Of a stretch of DNA of 64,000 bases, positions 35,197 through 44,364 are shown piece by piece (the first letter of the stretch is position 1; the number at the start of each line of letters is the position of its first letter). Both the position numbers and the translations under genes were made by a program. Source of the stretch: Bacteroidota bacterium (GTDB lineage Bacteria; Bacteroidota; Bacteroidia; Bacteroidales; NBLH01); the NCBI GenBank assembly GCA_025361565.1, contig JANYKN010000007.1, positions 86,711 to 150,710 of the forward strand, in the 5' to 3' direction. Under the pieces are notes generated by a model that was not told the origin of the DNA, did not search any database, and saw only the letters and a list, made by a program, of their open reading frames with translations.

Positions 35197-36648
35197 ATGG
35201 TGAATTCTGCGTACAGATATGTCCTGTTTATTATATCCGTATTTATTGTTCCTGGCGGTTTTATATGCTTCTCCCAGGATACAATATCTTCGCATGACAA
35301 CCATGCCATTAAATCAGAAAAAAAAATTCTTATTGGGGAAATAATAATCGAAGGAAACCAAAAAACAAATAAAAATATCATTCTCAGAGAATTAAAAGTT
35401 TCTGATGGACTTTATTTAGATAGTCTATCACTTATACTTGCCCTTTCCGAAAGCAAAAAAAACTTACTTAAACTGCCCTTGTTTAATTATGTAACTATAG
35501 AAGCCATTGGAGAAGGAATTGATATTGTAAACATTAAAATCATTGTTGAAGAACGATGGTTTACATGGCCTCAACTATCAATTATCAATAATGAACGAAA
35601 TTTTAACACCTGGTTACAGAATAAGGATTTTTCGAAACTTGATTACAGGGTGGCTGTAAAGCAATATAATGTTATGGGATTAAACCATTTACTAAGTATC
35701 GGATTATCCTACGGTTACACCAGGGAATTGTCCCTTGCATATCAAAATATCTTTCTGGATAAAAAACAGCATCACTTTTTAGGCATGAGCGCCAGAATAT
35801 TTAAGCAAAGTTCTACTTTTTACAGAACCTATCAAAATAAGCAAGAAAGCTTCACCAACAATGAAAATGATGTTATTTGGGGTAAATATGTAAGACTGGA
35901 ATATGATTATCGACCAAAATATAATGCGCGGCATGGAATTGATCTTTCATATAATGAAGTTGAAATTAGTGATAGCCTGGCGAATTTAAATCCTGTTTTT
36001 TTAGCTAATAATCAAACAAAGAATAAATATTTTGAAATCAAGTATCAATTTTTTTATGATAATAGAGATAGTAGGAGTTATCCATTAAGTGGATATTCGA
36101 TAGATTTTAATATTTTTAAAACAGGAATTGGGATTTTCCCAAACAATTCAGTTGATTTATTGAGTATATCGGGAACATTTAAAGAATTTTATAAAATTTC
36201 AGAGCGATTTTATGGGGCACATTCTTTTTCTGTAAAAAAATCATTAGAAAATAATCAACCTTACTATTTTAAAAAAGGACTTGGTTATAGAGATTTTTTA
36301 AGAGGTTTCGAATATTATGTGATAGATTGCGAAGATTATTATCTTTTAAAAAATACATTTAAATTTGAACTTTTGCCACCAACTATTTCTAATCTAAATT
36401 TTATTCCAATCAGAAAATTTAAAAAAATACATTATGCATTCTATTTATCAACTTTTTTCGATTTAGGTTATGCTCAGGAAAAAGATCAAGAAATTGTCCT
36501 GCAAAATAACCTTTCAAACCGTCTTTTGTTTAGTGGAGGAATTGGTTTCGATATTTCTACTTATTACGATAAAGTAATTCGCTTTGAATATTCTATTAAC
36601 AGCCTTGGCGAACCAGGTATTTTTATTCATTTTAAGGCTTCAATTTAA
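35197..36648 (+). CDS. BamA/TamA-like outer membrane protein with short POTRA region
   Basis: A 483-residue protein. A signal peptide (about 1-28) is followed by one or two POTRA-type repeats (about 47-125; IGEIIIEGNQKTNKNIILREL is the typical start) and a C-terminal beta-barrel of the D15/Omp85 superfamily (about 150-483). The DNRDSRSYPLSGYS motif and a strong final strand ending in FIHFKASI are present. It is shorter than BamA (833 residues) in this same cluster, so it is probably a specialised translocation or lipid-transfer barrel, not the main assembly factor. It lies 20 bp after the CBS gene. Confidence 0.83.
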   Translation: MVNSAYRYVLFIISVFIVPGGFICFSQDTISSHDNHAIKSEKKILIGEIIIEGNQKTNKNIILRELKVSDGLYLDSLSLILALSESKKNLLKLPLFNYVTIEAIGEGIDIVNIKIIVEERWFTWPQLSIINNERNFNTWLQNKDFSKLDYRVAVKQYNVMGLNHLLSIGLSYGYTRELSLAYQNIFLDKKQHHFLGMSARIFKQSSTFYRTYQNKQESFTNNENDVIWGKYVRLEYDYRPKYNARHGIDLSYNEVEISDSLANLNPVFLANNQTKNKYFEIKYQFFYDNRDSRSYPLSGYSIDFNIFKTGIGIFPNNSVDLLSISGTFKEFYKISERFYGAHSFSVKKSLENNQPYYFKKGLGYRDFLRGFEYYVIDCEDYYLLKNTFKFELLPPTISNLNFIPIRKFKKIHYAFYLSTFFDLGYAQEKDQEIVLQNNLSNRLLFSGGIGFDISTYYDKVIRFEYSINSLGEPGIFIHFKASI

Positions 36649-36824
36649 TAATCTCTTCCGATGTAAATTATCAATTTGCATCATTATCGTATTTTCAATA
36701 TGAAACCAATTTCACTATTTTTTTTCATCTTTGTTTAATGGTAAAAATCGGTTTGCTACAATTCAGAGAAGTATTAAAAAAAGAATTACATAACAATTAA
36801 AAAACATCAATCCCCTTTGATAGT

Positions 36825-37706
36825 ATGAAAATAGCTATATACGGCAAGAAATTCAATGCTGATTTCGACCCATTTTTTGAAGAAATTATTGGTTCCCTTG
36901 CAATAAATAATGTAGAAATTTCAATATATAAATCCTTTTATGAATCGCTTCCTGAAAAAATCAGAAAAAAATACCAGAACTTTCAGTTTTTTACTAACGC
37001 CTTAGATCTACAAAAAGATGTTGAAGTTCTAATAAGTATTGGTGGTGATGGAACTTTTCTTGACAGTGTAACTTTTGTTCAAAATTCAGGAATTCCAATT
37101 GCAGGGATCAATTCAGGTAGACTTGGGTTCCTGGCTAACATTTCACGTACTGAAATTCAATCTGCAATTCATAAAATACTTACAAAAAGTTATTCATTTG
37201 AGGAGCGTGAACTTATCCATCTTGTTTCTCCGCAAAATTTGTTTGACGATTGCAATTATGCGCTAAATGAAGTAACAATCAGCAAAAAAGATTCAAGTTC
37301 GATGATAACAATAAATGTATACTTGAATGGACAGTTTTTAAATACTTATTGGGCTGATGGACTGATTATTGCAACTCCAACTGGTTCTACTGCCTACTCA
37401 TTAAGTGTAGGAGGGCCTATTGTTGTTCCCGAAGCTAAAAACTTTATTATTACTCCCATTGCACCACACAATTTAACAGTAAGACCAATGGTAGTTCCCA
37501 ATACACATGAATTAACGCTAAAAATAAGTGGAAGAGATGAAAATTATCTGGTTTCTTTAGATAGAAGGTATCAGGTTGTTCCAACTGAAATTGAATTAAA
37601 ATTAAAAAGAGCTAGATTTAAAATTAAAGTTGTAAAACATGATGAACGTACTTTTTTTAGTACTTTACGCGAAAAACTAATGTGGGGGCTTGATAGCAGA
37701 AATTAA
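36825..37706 (+). CDS. nadK: NAD kinase
   Basis: ATP/polyphosphate-dependent kinase (293 residues) that makes NADP from NAD. The GGDGTFLD motif (about 74-81), GRLGFLAN, the NEVTI motif and TPTGSTAYSLSVGGPI with the conserved Asp-Gly-rich pocket are complete. Length fits the family. It follows the barrel gene by 176 bp and is followed by a 391-bp gap, so it may be its own unit. The order CBS-barrel-nadK-DUF6089-uppS-bamA is common in this phylum. Confidence 0.95.
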   Translation: MKIAIYGKKFNADFDPFFEEIIGSLAINNVEISIYKSFYESLPEKIRKKYQNFQFFTNALDLQKDVEVLISIGGDGTFLDSVTFVQNSGIPIAGINSGRLGFLANISRTEIQSAIHKILTKSYSFEERELIHLVSPQNLFDDCNYALNEVTISKKDSSSMITINVYLNGQFLNTYWADGLIIATPTGSTAYSLSVGGPIVVPEAKNFIITPIAPHNLTVRPMVVPNTHELTLKISGRDENYLVSLDRRYQVVPTEIELKLKRARFKIKVVKHDERTFFSTLREKLMWGLDSRN

Positions 37707-38097
37707 AAATAGATTTTATAAATACTCGATTTCAGAAAATGAACAATCCTTTAATGAAAATTATGCATACAAAATTGAGGTTTCGTAATTTTCCATACCA
37801 GAGAATTGTATCTTTGCCGAAAAAAGAGAACTGTAACTTTGCTAATATTTTGAATTTCATCAATAAATCAGTAACTATCGTAAAAATATTTAACTGTCAA
37901 AAAACAAAATTGACTTTCTTTCGTATATAATAAGATTGCTTTAATCAGGAGACTAAATTTGCAATGGCAAAATATTTGCATTAAGATAATTTTTTATATA
38001 ATAATACATAGAATTCATATTTTGAATATATCGCTGATTATAAATTAATTTCAATTTGTAATTAAATAAATAGTTTTATAGAAAATACATAACAAGA
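37707..38097. other. Gene-free stretch of 391 bp with candidate promoters
   Basis: Three TAnnTTTG-type boxes are visible: TATCTTTG (37809-37816), TAACTTTG (37834-37841, with the TTTG of the first box 17 bp upstream as a possible -33) and TAAATTTG (37954-37961). They could drive the DUF6089-uppS-bamA run. No gene or RNA was recognised. Confidence 0.5.
37813..37841 (+). promoter_or_regulatory. Candidate Bacteroidota promoter (TTTG-N17-TAACTTTG)
   Basis: TTTG at 37813-37816 and TAACTTTG at 37834-37841 fit the -33/-7 pattern at the short end of the usual spacing. The next gene is 256 bp away, giving a long leader if used. Confidence 0.4.
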
Positions 38098-39009
38098 ATG
38101 GATATGACAAAATTGATAAGCTTTTCCACATTTTTACTATTGTTCACAATAAACACATATTCACAGAGATGGAAAAGCGAGCGACACTCACTGGTATTTG
38201 ATGCTGGCATAAGCCACTTTATGGGCGATTTAGGAGGTGGAACAAAAGATGCAGCCCATTTTTTCGGGGTCAGGGATCTCGATTTTTCAGCCACAAGACC
38301 AGTTGTAAGTGCCAAATACAGATTTCGTATTATCGAGCAAGTTGCCGCAAAAGCAGGTTTTACATGGGCTATTCTTGCTGCTGATGATGCTTCATCAGGT
38401 TCTGCTGGCCGAAGAATGAGGAATCTATCATTTACTTCGAATGTTCTTGAATTCAGTTTACACGGCGAATATTATTTTATAAAAGAAAAAGCAAATCCCA
38501 GATATTCGTTTTCGAGCTTACATACTATCCGGAATTTAAGTGCCTATGCATTTACAGGGGTTTCGGTTATTTACTTTAATCCAAAAGCAAAATTAGATGG
38601 TGTAAAATATGAACTCCAACCATTAGGAACAGAAGGGCAGGGAATTGGTGATAATCCCGCACCATACAGCAAAATTGCGATTGGATGGCCAATTGGCTTA
38701 GGAGCAAAGTACAATTTAAATAAAAAATTTGCTGTTGGAATCGAGATATCAAATACATTCACTACTTCTGATTATATTGATGATGCCCACGATAAATATT
38801 ATGACAATTCAGCTATTTCTTCAAAATATGGAGAAATTGCCGGAAAGCTTGCAGACAGACATATCGATGCTAATGGAAATTCATTACCTCCATATCCATC
38901 TGGCACAACAAAAAGAGGTGGAAATAGTTACAACGATGCATTTATATATACAGTTGTAACGCTAACTTATAGTTTAAAAAGAGATAATACAGGGCTTCCA
39001 AAATTTTAA
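38098..39009 (+). CDS. DUF6089 family outer membrane beta-barrel
   Basis: A 303-residue protein with signal peptide (1-22, ending TYSQ) and beta-barrel pattern: alternating hydrophobic strands, GISHFMGDLGGGTKDA near the start (the MGDLGG motif of DUF6089), and aromatic strand ends. The family is common in Bacteroidota and its role is unknown; its fixed place before uppS and bamA hints at envelope assembly. ATG at 38098 is followed by a possible second start at Met3. It is 20 bp before a second, shorter DUF6089-like gene, so they form an operon. Confidence 0.8.
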   Translation: MDMTKLISFSTFLLLFTINTYSQRWKSERHSLVFDAGISHFMGDLGGGTKDAAHFFGVRDLDFSATRPVVSAKYRFRIIEQVAAKAGFTWAILAADDASSGSAGRRMRNLSFTSNVLEFSLHGEYYFIKEKANPRYSFSSLHTIRNLSAYAFTGVSVIYFNPKAKLDGVKYELQPLGTEGQGIGDNPAPYSKIAIGWPIGLGAKYNLNKKFAVGIEISNTFTTSDYIDDAHDKYYDNSAISSKYGEIAGKLADRHIDANGNSLPPYPSGTTKRGGNSYNDAFIYTVVTLTYSLKRDNTGLPKF

Positions 39010-39029
39010 AATAACAGACTCCATCATTC

Positions 39030-39716
39030 ATGTATAAAAAAATTATAGTTTTTTTAATTCTAATGATCCCTTTGACCTTAAATGCTCAAAGAAAATCTCA
39101 TGAAGTCGGGCTTTTTGGTGGTGTGGCATACTATATGGGCGATTTAAACCAACGAAAACTATTTTATTCAATTGAGCCTTCTTTAAGCTTTATTTATAAA
39201 CTCAACTTAAACCCCAGATACGCCCTGCGATTTAACGCAACTTTAGCCTCACTTAGTGGATCTGACACCAAGAGTGACAATGGGTATCAACTACAAAGAA
39301 ATCATAGTTTTAATATTCCTTTAACTGAATTTGCAGCATTATTTGAGTTTAATTTTTTACCTTATAAGCCAGAAAGCCGGTATGAATATTTTAGTCCCTA
39401 TATTGTTATCGGACTTGGAGTTATGATTTTTCCAACCGATAAAGAAACAATTCCAGTTCAGCCAGTAATTCCTTTTGGAATAGGAATGAAATATGCGATT
39501 AATAGACGTTTAGGTGTGGCTGCAGAATGGTCATACCGAAAAACTTTTACTGATTATTTAGATCAATTACCTCCCGACACATACACCGAAACTGCAAGTT
39601 TAGATAATAAACAAACATCATACAGCAGTAGTAAAGATTGGTATTCTTTTGCTGGAATCAGTTTTACTTATAAATTTGCACTCGGAAGCAGTAAATGCCC
39701 TGCATACGGAAAATAA
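39030..39716 (+). CDS. DUF6089-like outer membrane beta-barrel, second copy
   Basis: A 228-residue protein with signal peptide (about 1-20, ending LNAQ). The same layout as the preceding gene: GLFGGVAYYMGDLN near the start, several amphipathic strands, and an end strand FAGISFTYKFAL. A short Cys-containing tail follows. The two are likely ancient duplicates. It is 20 bp after the first and 28 bp before uppS. The function is unknown; the tight operon with uppS and bamA is the only hint. Confidence 0.78.
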   Translation: MYKKIIVFLILMIPLTLNAQRKSHEVGLFGGVAYYMGDLNQRKLFYSIEPSLSFIYKLNLNPRYALRFNATLASLSGSDTKSDNGYQLQRNHSFNIPLTEFAALFEFNFLPYKPESRYEYFSPYIVIGLGVMIFPTDKETIPVQPVIPFGIGMKYAINRRLGVAAEWSYRKTFTDYLDQLPPDTYTETASLDNKQTSYSSSKDWYSFAGISFTYKFALGSSKCPAYGK

Positions 39717-39744
39717 TTTATATTTAAATTGATAATTCACTTCA

Positions 39745-40494
39745 ATGGCAATTATTAACCAGATTGATAAAACAAAATTGCCCAAACATGTTGCCATCAT
39801 AATGGATGGAAATGGAAGATGGGCCAAGCAACAAGGCAAAAACAGAGTTTTTGGTCACAGGCAAGGGGCAAAATCTGTAAAAGAAATTGTACAAGCTGCT
39901 GGTGAATTAGGCATTGATTATTTAACCCTTTATGCATTTTCTACTGAAAATTGGAATAGGCCAAAACTTGAAGTAGATGCGCTTATGGCATTATTGATTT
40001 CTTCAATTAATAAGGAAACCAAAGAATTGATTCAAAATAATGTAAGGCTACTTTCAATTGGTAACCACGCAATTTTACCAAAAAATGTCAGAAATAAACT
40101 TTATGAAGCAATTGAACAAACAAAAAACAATACTGGATTAACACTTGTTCTTGCATTAAGCTACAGCGCCCGATGGGAAATTATTGAAGCAGCAAAAAAA
40201 GTAGCTCAACTTGCAGTTAATCAAAAAATTTCAATTGAAGATATTGATGAAGAAATGATTAATCAAAATCTAGCAACTGCAACCATTCCAGACCCTGAAT
40301 TAATGATTAGGACCAGTGGGGAATTCCGAATAAGTAATTTTCTGTTATGGCAACTGGCCTATTCTGAACTTTATTTTACAGATAAATTATGGCCTGAATT
40401 TGGGAAAAAAGAGTTTTTTGAGGCTTTATTGGATTATCAATCGCGCGAAAGAAGGTTTGGAAAAACTAGTGAACAACTTGAGCAAAACATTTAA
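39745..40494 (+). CDS. uppS: Isoprenyl transferase (undecaprenyl diphosphate synthase)
   Basis: Cis-prenyltransferase of 249 residues making the C55 lipid carrier used for peptidoglycan and other surface glycans. The catalytic Asp is in IIMDGNGRWAK (about 17-27), followed by GHRQGAKS for diphosphate binding, TLYAFSTENW and, near the end, the RTSGEFRISNFLLWQ motif with the pyrophosphate-binding Arg residues. Length and motifs are standard. It stands 28 bp after the DUF6089 pair and 190 bp before bamA, linking carrier supply with outer-membrane assembly. Confidence 0.96.
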   Translation: MAIINQIDKTKLPKHVAIIMDGNGRWAKQQGKNRVFGHRQGAKSVKEIVQAAGELGIDYLTLYAFSTENWNRPKLEVDALMALLISSINKETKELIQNNVRLLSIGNHAILPKNVRNKLYEAIEQTKNNTGLTLVLALSYSARWEIIEAAKKVAQLAVNQKISIEDIDEEMINQNLATATIPDPELMIRTSGEFRISNFLLWQLAYSELYFTDKLWPEFGKKEFFEALLDYQSRERRFGKTSEQLEQNI

Positions 40495-40684
40495 TAAAAT
40501 GTTCTATTTTCGCAGCGCTAATTTATAGAAAAAATTTTCAATCACTATTTACACTTGCTACATTAAAATGGCATGTAAAAATTATCAAAATAATTCTTTA
40601 AAAAGTTAAGAATTACAAAGACCATTTGTTTTAAACAATAGTTTCACAGGTTATTTCGTTTGGAAAAACATTAGACAATAAATT

Positions 40685-43186
40685 ATGAATAAATTCAAAA
40701 TTATTTTAATTCTATTAACTGTTCAATTTTTATCACAACAGTTAAATGCTCAAATAAATTCAGATTATGCAAATCCAAAAGAATACGTTATAGGGGGAAT
40801 TTCAATATCAGGGGTAAAATATCTTAATCATAGTGCACTTATTCAATTATCAGGACTTCAAATTGGACAAAAAATTAAAATACCGGGTGATGATGCAAGC
40901 AAATCTTTAAGAAAACTTTGGAAACAAGGTTTATTTTCAGATATTGAAATCAGTTATACCAAAGTTACCGCCGACAGTATTTTTCTGAATATCTATCTGC
41001 AAGAAAGACCACGGCTATCTAAAATTATTTTTTCAGGTTTGAATAGCACCCAAACCAAAGATATGACCGAAAAAATTGATTTGAAAAGAGGAAAACAAGT
41101 TACCGATAATGTATTAAATACAGTTCGCAATACTATAAAAAAACATTTTGTAGATAAGGGGTATTATCATACTGAAGTAACTACAATAACAAAAAACGAT
41201 ACTACTTTTCAAAATTCGGTAATTCTATATATTAATGTAGATAAAAAACAGAAAGTAAAAATAAAAGAAATTGTTTTTGAAGGCGATTCAGTTTTTGACT
41301 CTCAACAACTAAAACATTATTTAAAAAACACGAAAGAAAAAAGATGGTATGGTCTTTTTAAGCCTTCAAAATATGTTCCTTCAAAATATAAAGAAGACAA
41401 AGCAAATTTTGTTACCAAACTAAATGAAAAAGGATACAGGGATGCCCAAATATTAAAAGATACTCTTAAAGTTAATGAAGATATGTCGCTATCTCTATAC
41501 ATTAAAATAGTTGAGGGTGACAAATTTTACTTTAGGGACATTAAATGGATTGGCAATACCAAATTTACTTCAGATGTATTAACCAGGGCATTAAAAATTA
41601 AAAAGGGTGATATTTTTGATCAGGCAGTACTTGATAAACGCTTATCATCTGACGAGGACGCTGTGAGCAATCTTTATATGGATGATGGATATCTATTCTT
41701 TCAGGTAAACCCAATTGAAACCCAAGTCATTAATGACTCTATCGACCTTGAGATGAGGATTATCGAAGGACCTCAGGCAACCATTAATCAGGTGATAATC
41801 ACTGGAAATACACGTACAAATGATCATGTTATCCGAAGAGAAATAAGGACATTACCTGGTGAACTATTCCGAAAATCAGAAATAATACGCACAATCAGAG
41901 AATTGGCTCAATTGGGTCATTTTGATCCTGAACAAATTGTTCCAACACCAAAACCAAATCAAGCAAATGGGACCGTAGATTTGGAATATGCCCTTGTTGA
42001 AAAGCCAAATGATCAAGTCGAGTTATCAGGTGGTTGGGGCGCAGGTATGATAGTTGGTACGCTAGGTTTGCGATTCAATAACTTTTCCACAAAAAATATT
42101 TTTGAGAAAAAAGCATGGCAACCGCTCCCAACAGGTGATGGACAACAATTGGCAATTCGGGCACAAACCAATGGTAAGTATTATCAATCCTATAGTCTTT
42201 CTTTTGTAGAACCCTGGCTAGGTGGAAAAAAACCAAATTCGCTTTCAATTTCACTGTCGCATACCATTCAATCAGGAAATTATAGCTCTTATTCACAAAT
42301 TGCTTCAACTGCTACTGATAGGAAAATGAAAATTACCGGAGCAGGGGTTGGGCTTGGTCGTAGATTAAACTGGCCTGATGATTATTTTACTTTATACAAT
42401 GAAATAAATTATAGAAAGTATGATCTTACCAATTACAGAATGTCGAGCGCAATTGATTTCAGTAATGGTGTTTCTAATCAACTATCATTTAACACGGTAT
42501 TAGGAAGAAGCTCTGTTAGTCAGCCTTTATATCCACGGTTTGGTTCTGATTTTTCTTTAGGTTTTGAATTCACCCTTCCATTTTCGAAATGGAATAATAA
42601 AGACTATAATGCAAAACCTGATTCAGTAAATACGGCGGAAATGATAAATTCAAAAAAATATGAATGGGTAGAATTTTACAAATGGACTTTTAAAGCATCA
42701 TGGTTTACATCCATTTGGAAAGATTTAATATTAAATGCTAAAGCTGAATATGGGTTTGTGGGTTATTACAACTCAGCCATTGGCCCTTCGCCATTTGAAG
42801 GTTACAATATTGGTGGTGACGGAATGGGTTATTATACCTATGGACAAACAATGATTGGGCTTAGAGGTTATGAAAATGGATCATTGACGCCTGCAGGAGG
42901 GGCAAATATGTATAGCAAATATTCTTTGGAATTAAGATATCCTATATCTCTGGCACAATCGGCAACAATATATGCACTTACTTTTGTTGAAGCTGGTGCT
43001 GGCTGGAACAGCTTTAAAACTTATAATCCCTTTGGCCTTTATCGCTCTGCAGGTGCTGGTGTTAGGGTGTTTTTACCCATGCTTGGACTTTTGGGTATTG
43101 ACTGGGCTTGGGGTTTTGATGCAGCTCCTGGTACTACTAAACCTCATGGTTCGCAAATCCATTTTATTTTGGGACAACAATTCTAA
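40685..43186 (+). CDS. bamA: Outer membrane protein assembly factor BamA
   Basis: Main insertase for outer-membrane proteins (833 residues). A signal peptide (about 1-22, ending LNAQ) is followed by five POTRA domains (about 33-450) with repeated motifs such as IKEIVFEGDSVFD, FRDIKWIGNTKF and INQVIITGNTRTNDHVIRREI. The C-terminal Omp85 barrel (about 455-833) has the MIGLRGYENGSLTP loop, matching the VRGF/Y motif region of lid loop 6. The length is typical. It is followed 20 bp later by two skp-like genes, the standard chaperone-insertase pairing. Confidence 0.96.
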   Translation: MNKFKIILILLTVQFLSQQLNAQINSDYANPKEYVIGGISISGVKYLNHSALIQLSGLQIGQKIKIPGDDASKSLRKLWKQGLFSDIEISYTKVTADSIFLNIYLQERPRLSKIIFSGLNSTQTKDMTEKIDLKRGKQVTDNVLNTVRNTIKKHFVDKGYYHTEVTTITKNDTTFQNSVILYINVDKKQKVKIKEIVFEGDSVFDSQQLKHYLKNTKEKRWYGLFKPSKYVPSKYKEDKANFVTKLNEKGYRDAQILKDTLKVNEDMSLSLYIKIVEGDKFYFRDIKWIGNTKFTSDVLTRALKIKKGDIFDQAVLDKRLSSDEDAVSNLYMDDGYLFFQVNPIETQVINDSIDLEMRIIEGPQATINQVIITGNTRTNDHVIRREIRTLPGELFRKSEIIRTIRELAQLGHFDPEQIVPTPKPNQANGTVDLEYALVEKPNDQVELSGGWGAGMIVGTLGLRFNNFSTKNIFEKKAWQPLPTGDGQQLAIRAQTNGKYYQSYSLSFVEPWLGGKKPNSLSISLSHTIQSGNYSSYSQIASTATDRKMKITGAGVGLGRRLNWPDDYFTLYNEINYRKYDLTNYRMSSAIDFSNGVSNQLSFNTVLGRSSVSQPLYPRFGSDFSLGFEFTLPFSKWNNKDYNAKPDSVNTAEMINSKKYEWVEFYKWTFKASWFTSIWKDLILNAKAEYGFVGYYNSAIGPSPFEGYNIGGDGMGYYTYGQTMIGLRGYENGSLTPAGGANMYSKYSLELRYPISLAQSATIYALTFVEAGAGWNSFKTYNPFGLYRSAGAGVRVFLPMLGLLGIDWAWGFDAAPGTTKPHGSQIHFILGQQF

Positions 43187-43206
43187 TAACTATTAATAAT
43201 AAACAG

Positions 43207-43716
43207 ATGAAAAGGACAATTTTAACAAGTATTATGGTTGTAATCATCACACAACTTGCTTTATCACAAAGATTTGCATATGTTGATACTGAATACATTT
43301 TAAATAAATTGCCCAGCTATCAAACAGCACTAACTAAATTGGACGGATTCTCCAAGACCTGGCAAAAAGAAATTGAAGATAAATTTGCCGAAGTTGAAAG
43401 AAAATACAAAGAATTTCAAAATGAAAAAGTACTTCTTTCAGAAGATATGAAAAAAGCAAGGGAAGAAGAAATTGTTCAACTGGAAAAAGCTTCTAAAGAT
43501 TTGAAAAAAAAATATTTTGGGGTTGATGGTGAATTATTCAAAAAGCGTGAAGAATTGGTGAAACCAATCCAAGAAGAAATCTACAACGCAATTAAACAAT
43601 TGGCTGCCGAAGGTAATTATGCCATGATATTTGATGTGGCTGCTGGCGCAACACTTCTCTATACCGATGAAAAATATGATGTGAGCGATGATGTGCTCAA
43701 AAAGATTAACTTATAA
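43207..43716 (+). CDS. OmpH/Skp-family periplasmic chaperone, first copy
   Basis: A 169-residue protein. A signal peptide (1-20, ending ALSQ) leads to a short strand (RFAYVDTEYIL) that forms the trimer core, then long coiled-coil tentacle helices (about 45-110, rich in Glu and Lys) and a return strand (YAMIFDVAAGATLLYTD). These proteins hold unfolded outer-membrane proteins in the periplasm and hand them to BamA. It lies 20 bp after bamA and is likely cotranscribed with it. It differs from the next gene and is not a recent copy. Confidence 0.92.
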   Translation: MKRTILTSIMVVIITQLALSQRFAYVDTEYILNKLPSYQTALTKLDGFSKTWQKEIEDKFAEVERKYKEFQNEKVLLSEDMKKAREEEIVQLEKASKDLKKKYFGVDGELFKKREELVKPIQEEIYNAIKQLAAEGNYAMIFDVAAGATLLYTDEKYDVSDDVLKKINL

Positions 43717-43726
43717 TTTTAATTTA

Positions 43727-43734
43727 TATATTTG
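43727..43734 (+). promoter_or_regulatory. Candidate -7 box between the two skp-like genes
   Basis: TATATTTG fits TAnnTTTG and lies 27 bp before the ATG of the second skp-like gene. No -33 TTTG is seen, so this is weak. Confidence 0.35.
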
Positions 43735-43760
43735 CGAAATTTTTTAACTAATTTTCTATT

Positions 43761-44294
43761 ATGAAACAGACATTATCAATACTTGCAATAATACTTTTTG
43801 TTGTGGCCGGAATGAACCTAAATGCTCAAACTGCCTATAAATTTGGACATATTAAATCGCAAGAGCTTATGCAATCATTACCTGAAAGCGATCTTGCTCA
43901 AAAAAGCCTCGAAGCAGAACAAAAATCATTGAAAGATCAAATGGAACTTATGAATGTTGAATACAACAACAAGGCAAATGACTATGTGACCAATGACAAA
44001 TTGCCTGCAGGCGACCCTAAAAGATGGTCTGAATTGGTAAAAGCAGACAAAGAAAAAGAAATACAAGGCTTGCAACAAAGAATTCAGGAATTTCAGCAAA
44101 ATGCACAAGAACAATTGCAAACCAAACAAAGTGAATTGTATAAACCAATTCTGGAAAAAGTGGATAAAGCTATTAAAGAAGTAGCTAAAGAAAATAAATT
44201 TACCTACATTTTTGATGTAAATACTTTATTGTATTTTTCTGAAGAAAGTATTGATATTACCAGCATGGTAAAAGCAAAACTTGCCACAAAATAA
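43761..44294 (+). CDS. OmpH/Skp-family periplasmic chaperone, second copy
   Basis: A 177-residue protein. A signal peptide (about 1-22, ending LNAQ) is followed by the core strand YKFGHIKSQELMQSLPES, Gln/Lys-rich coiled-coil helices (about 45-135) and the return strand FTYIFDVNTLLYFSEESIDIT. The architecture is the same as the first copy, though the helices are more Gln-rich. Two skp-like genes after bamA are usual in Bacteroidota. A hairpin terminator lies 22 bp after its stop, ending the bamA unit. Confidence 0.92.
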   Translation: MKQTLSILAIILFVVAGMNLNAQTAYKFGHIKSQELMQSLPESDLAQKSLEAEQKSLKDQMELMNVEYNNKANDYVTNDKLPAGDPKRWSELVKADKEKEIQGLQQRIQEFQQNAQEQLQTKQSELYKPILEKVDKAIKEVAKENKFTYIFDVNTLLYFSEESIDITSMVKAKLATK

Positions 44295-44316
44295 TAAATA
44301 CTGAATCTTTTAAAAC

Positions 44317-44344
44317 AGCCCGGAATAATATTTCGGGCTTTTTA
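44317..44344 (+). terminator. Terminator after the bamA-skp unit
   Basis: The stem AGCCCGGAA / TTTCGGGCT around TAATA is followed by TTTTTAA. It lies 22 bp after the stop of the second skp-like gene and just before murI. Confidence 0.85.
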
Positions 44345-44364
44345 ATTTGTATAAAACTCAAAAT

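Noticed and set aside
37739..37930. Plus-strand frame of 63 codons
   Set aside because: It contains the candidate promoter boxes, has low-complexity AT-rich codons and no homology pattern.
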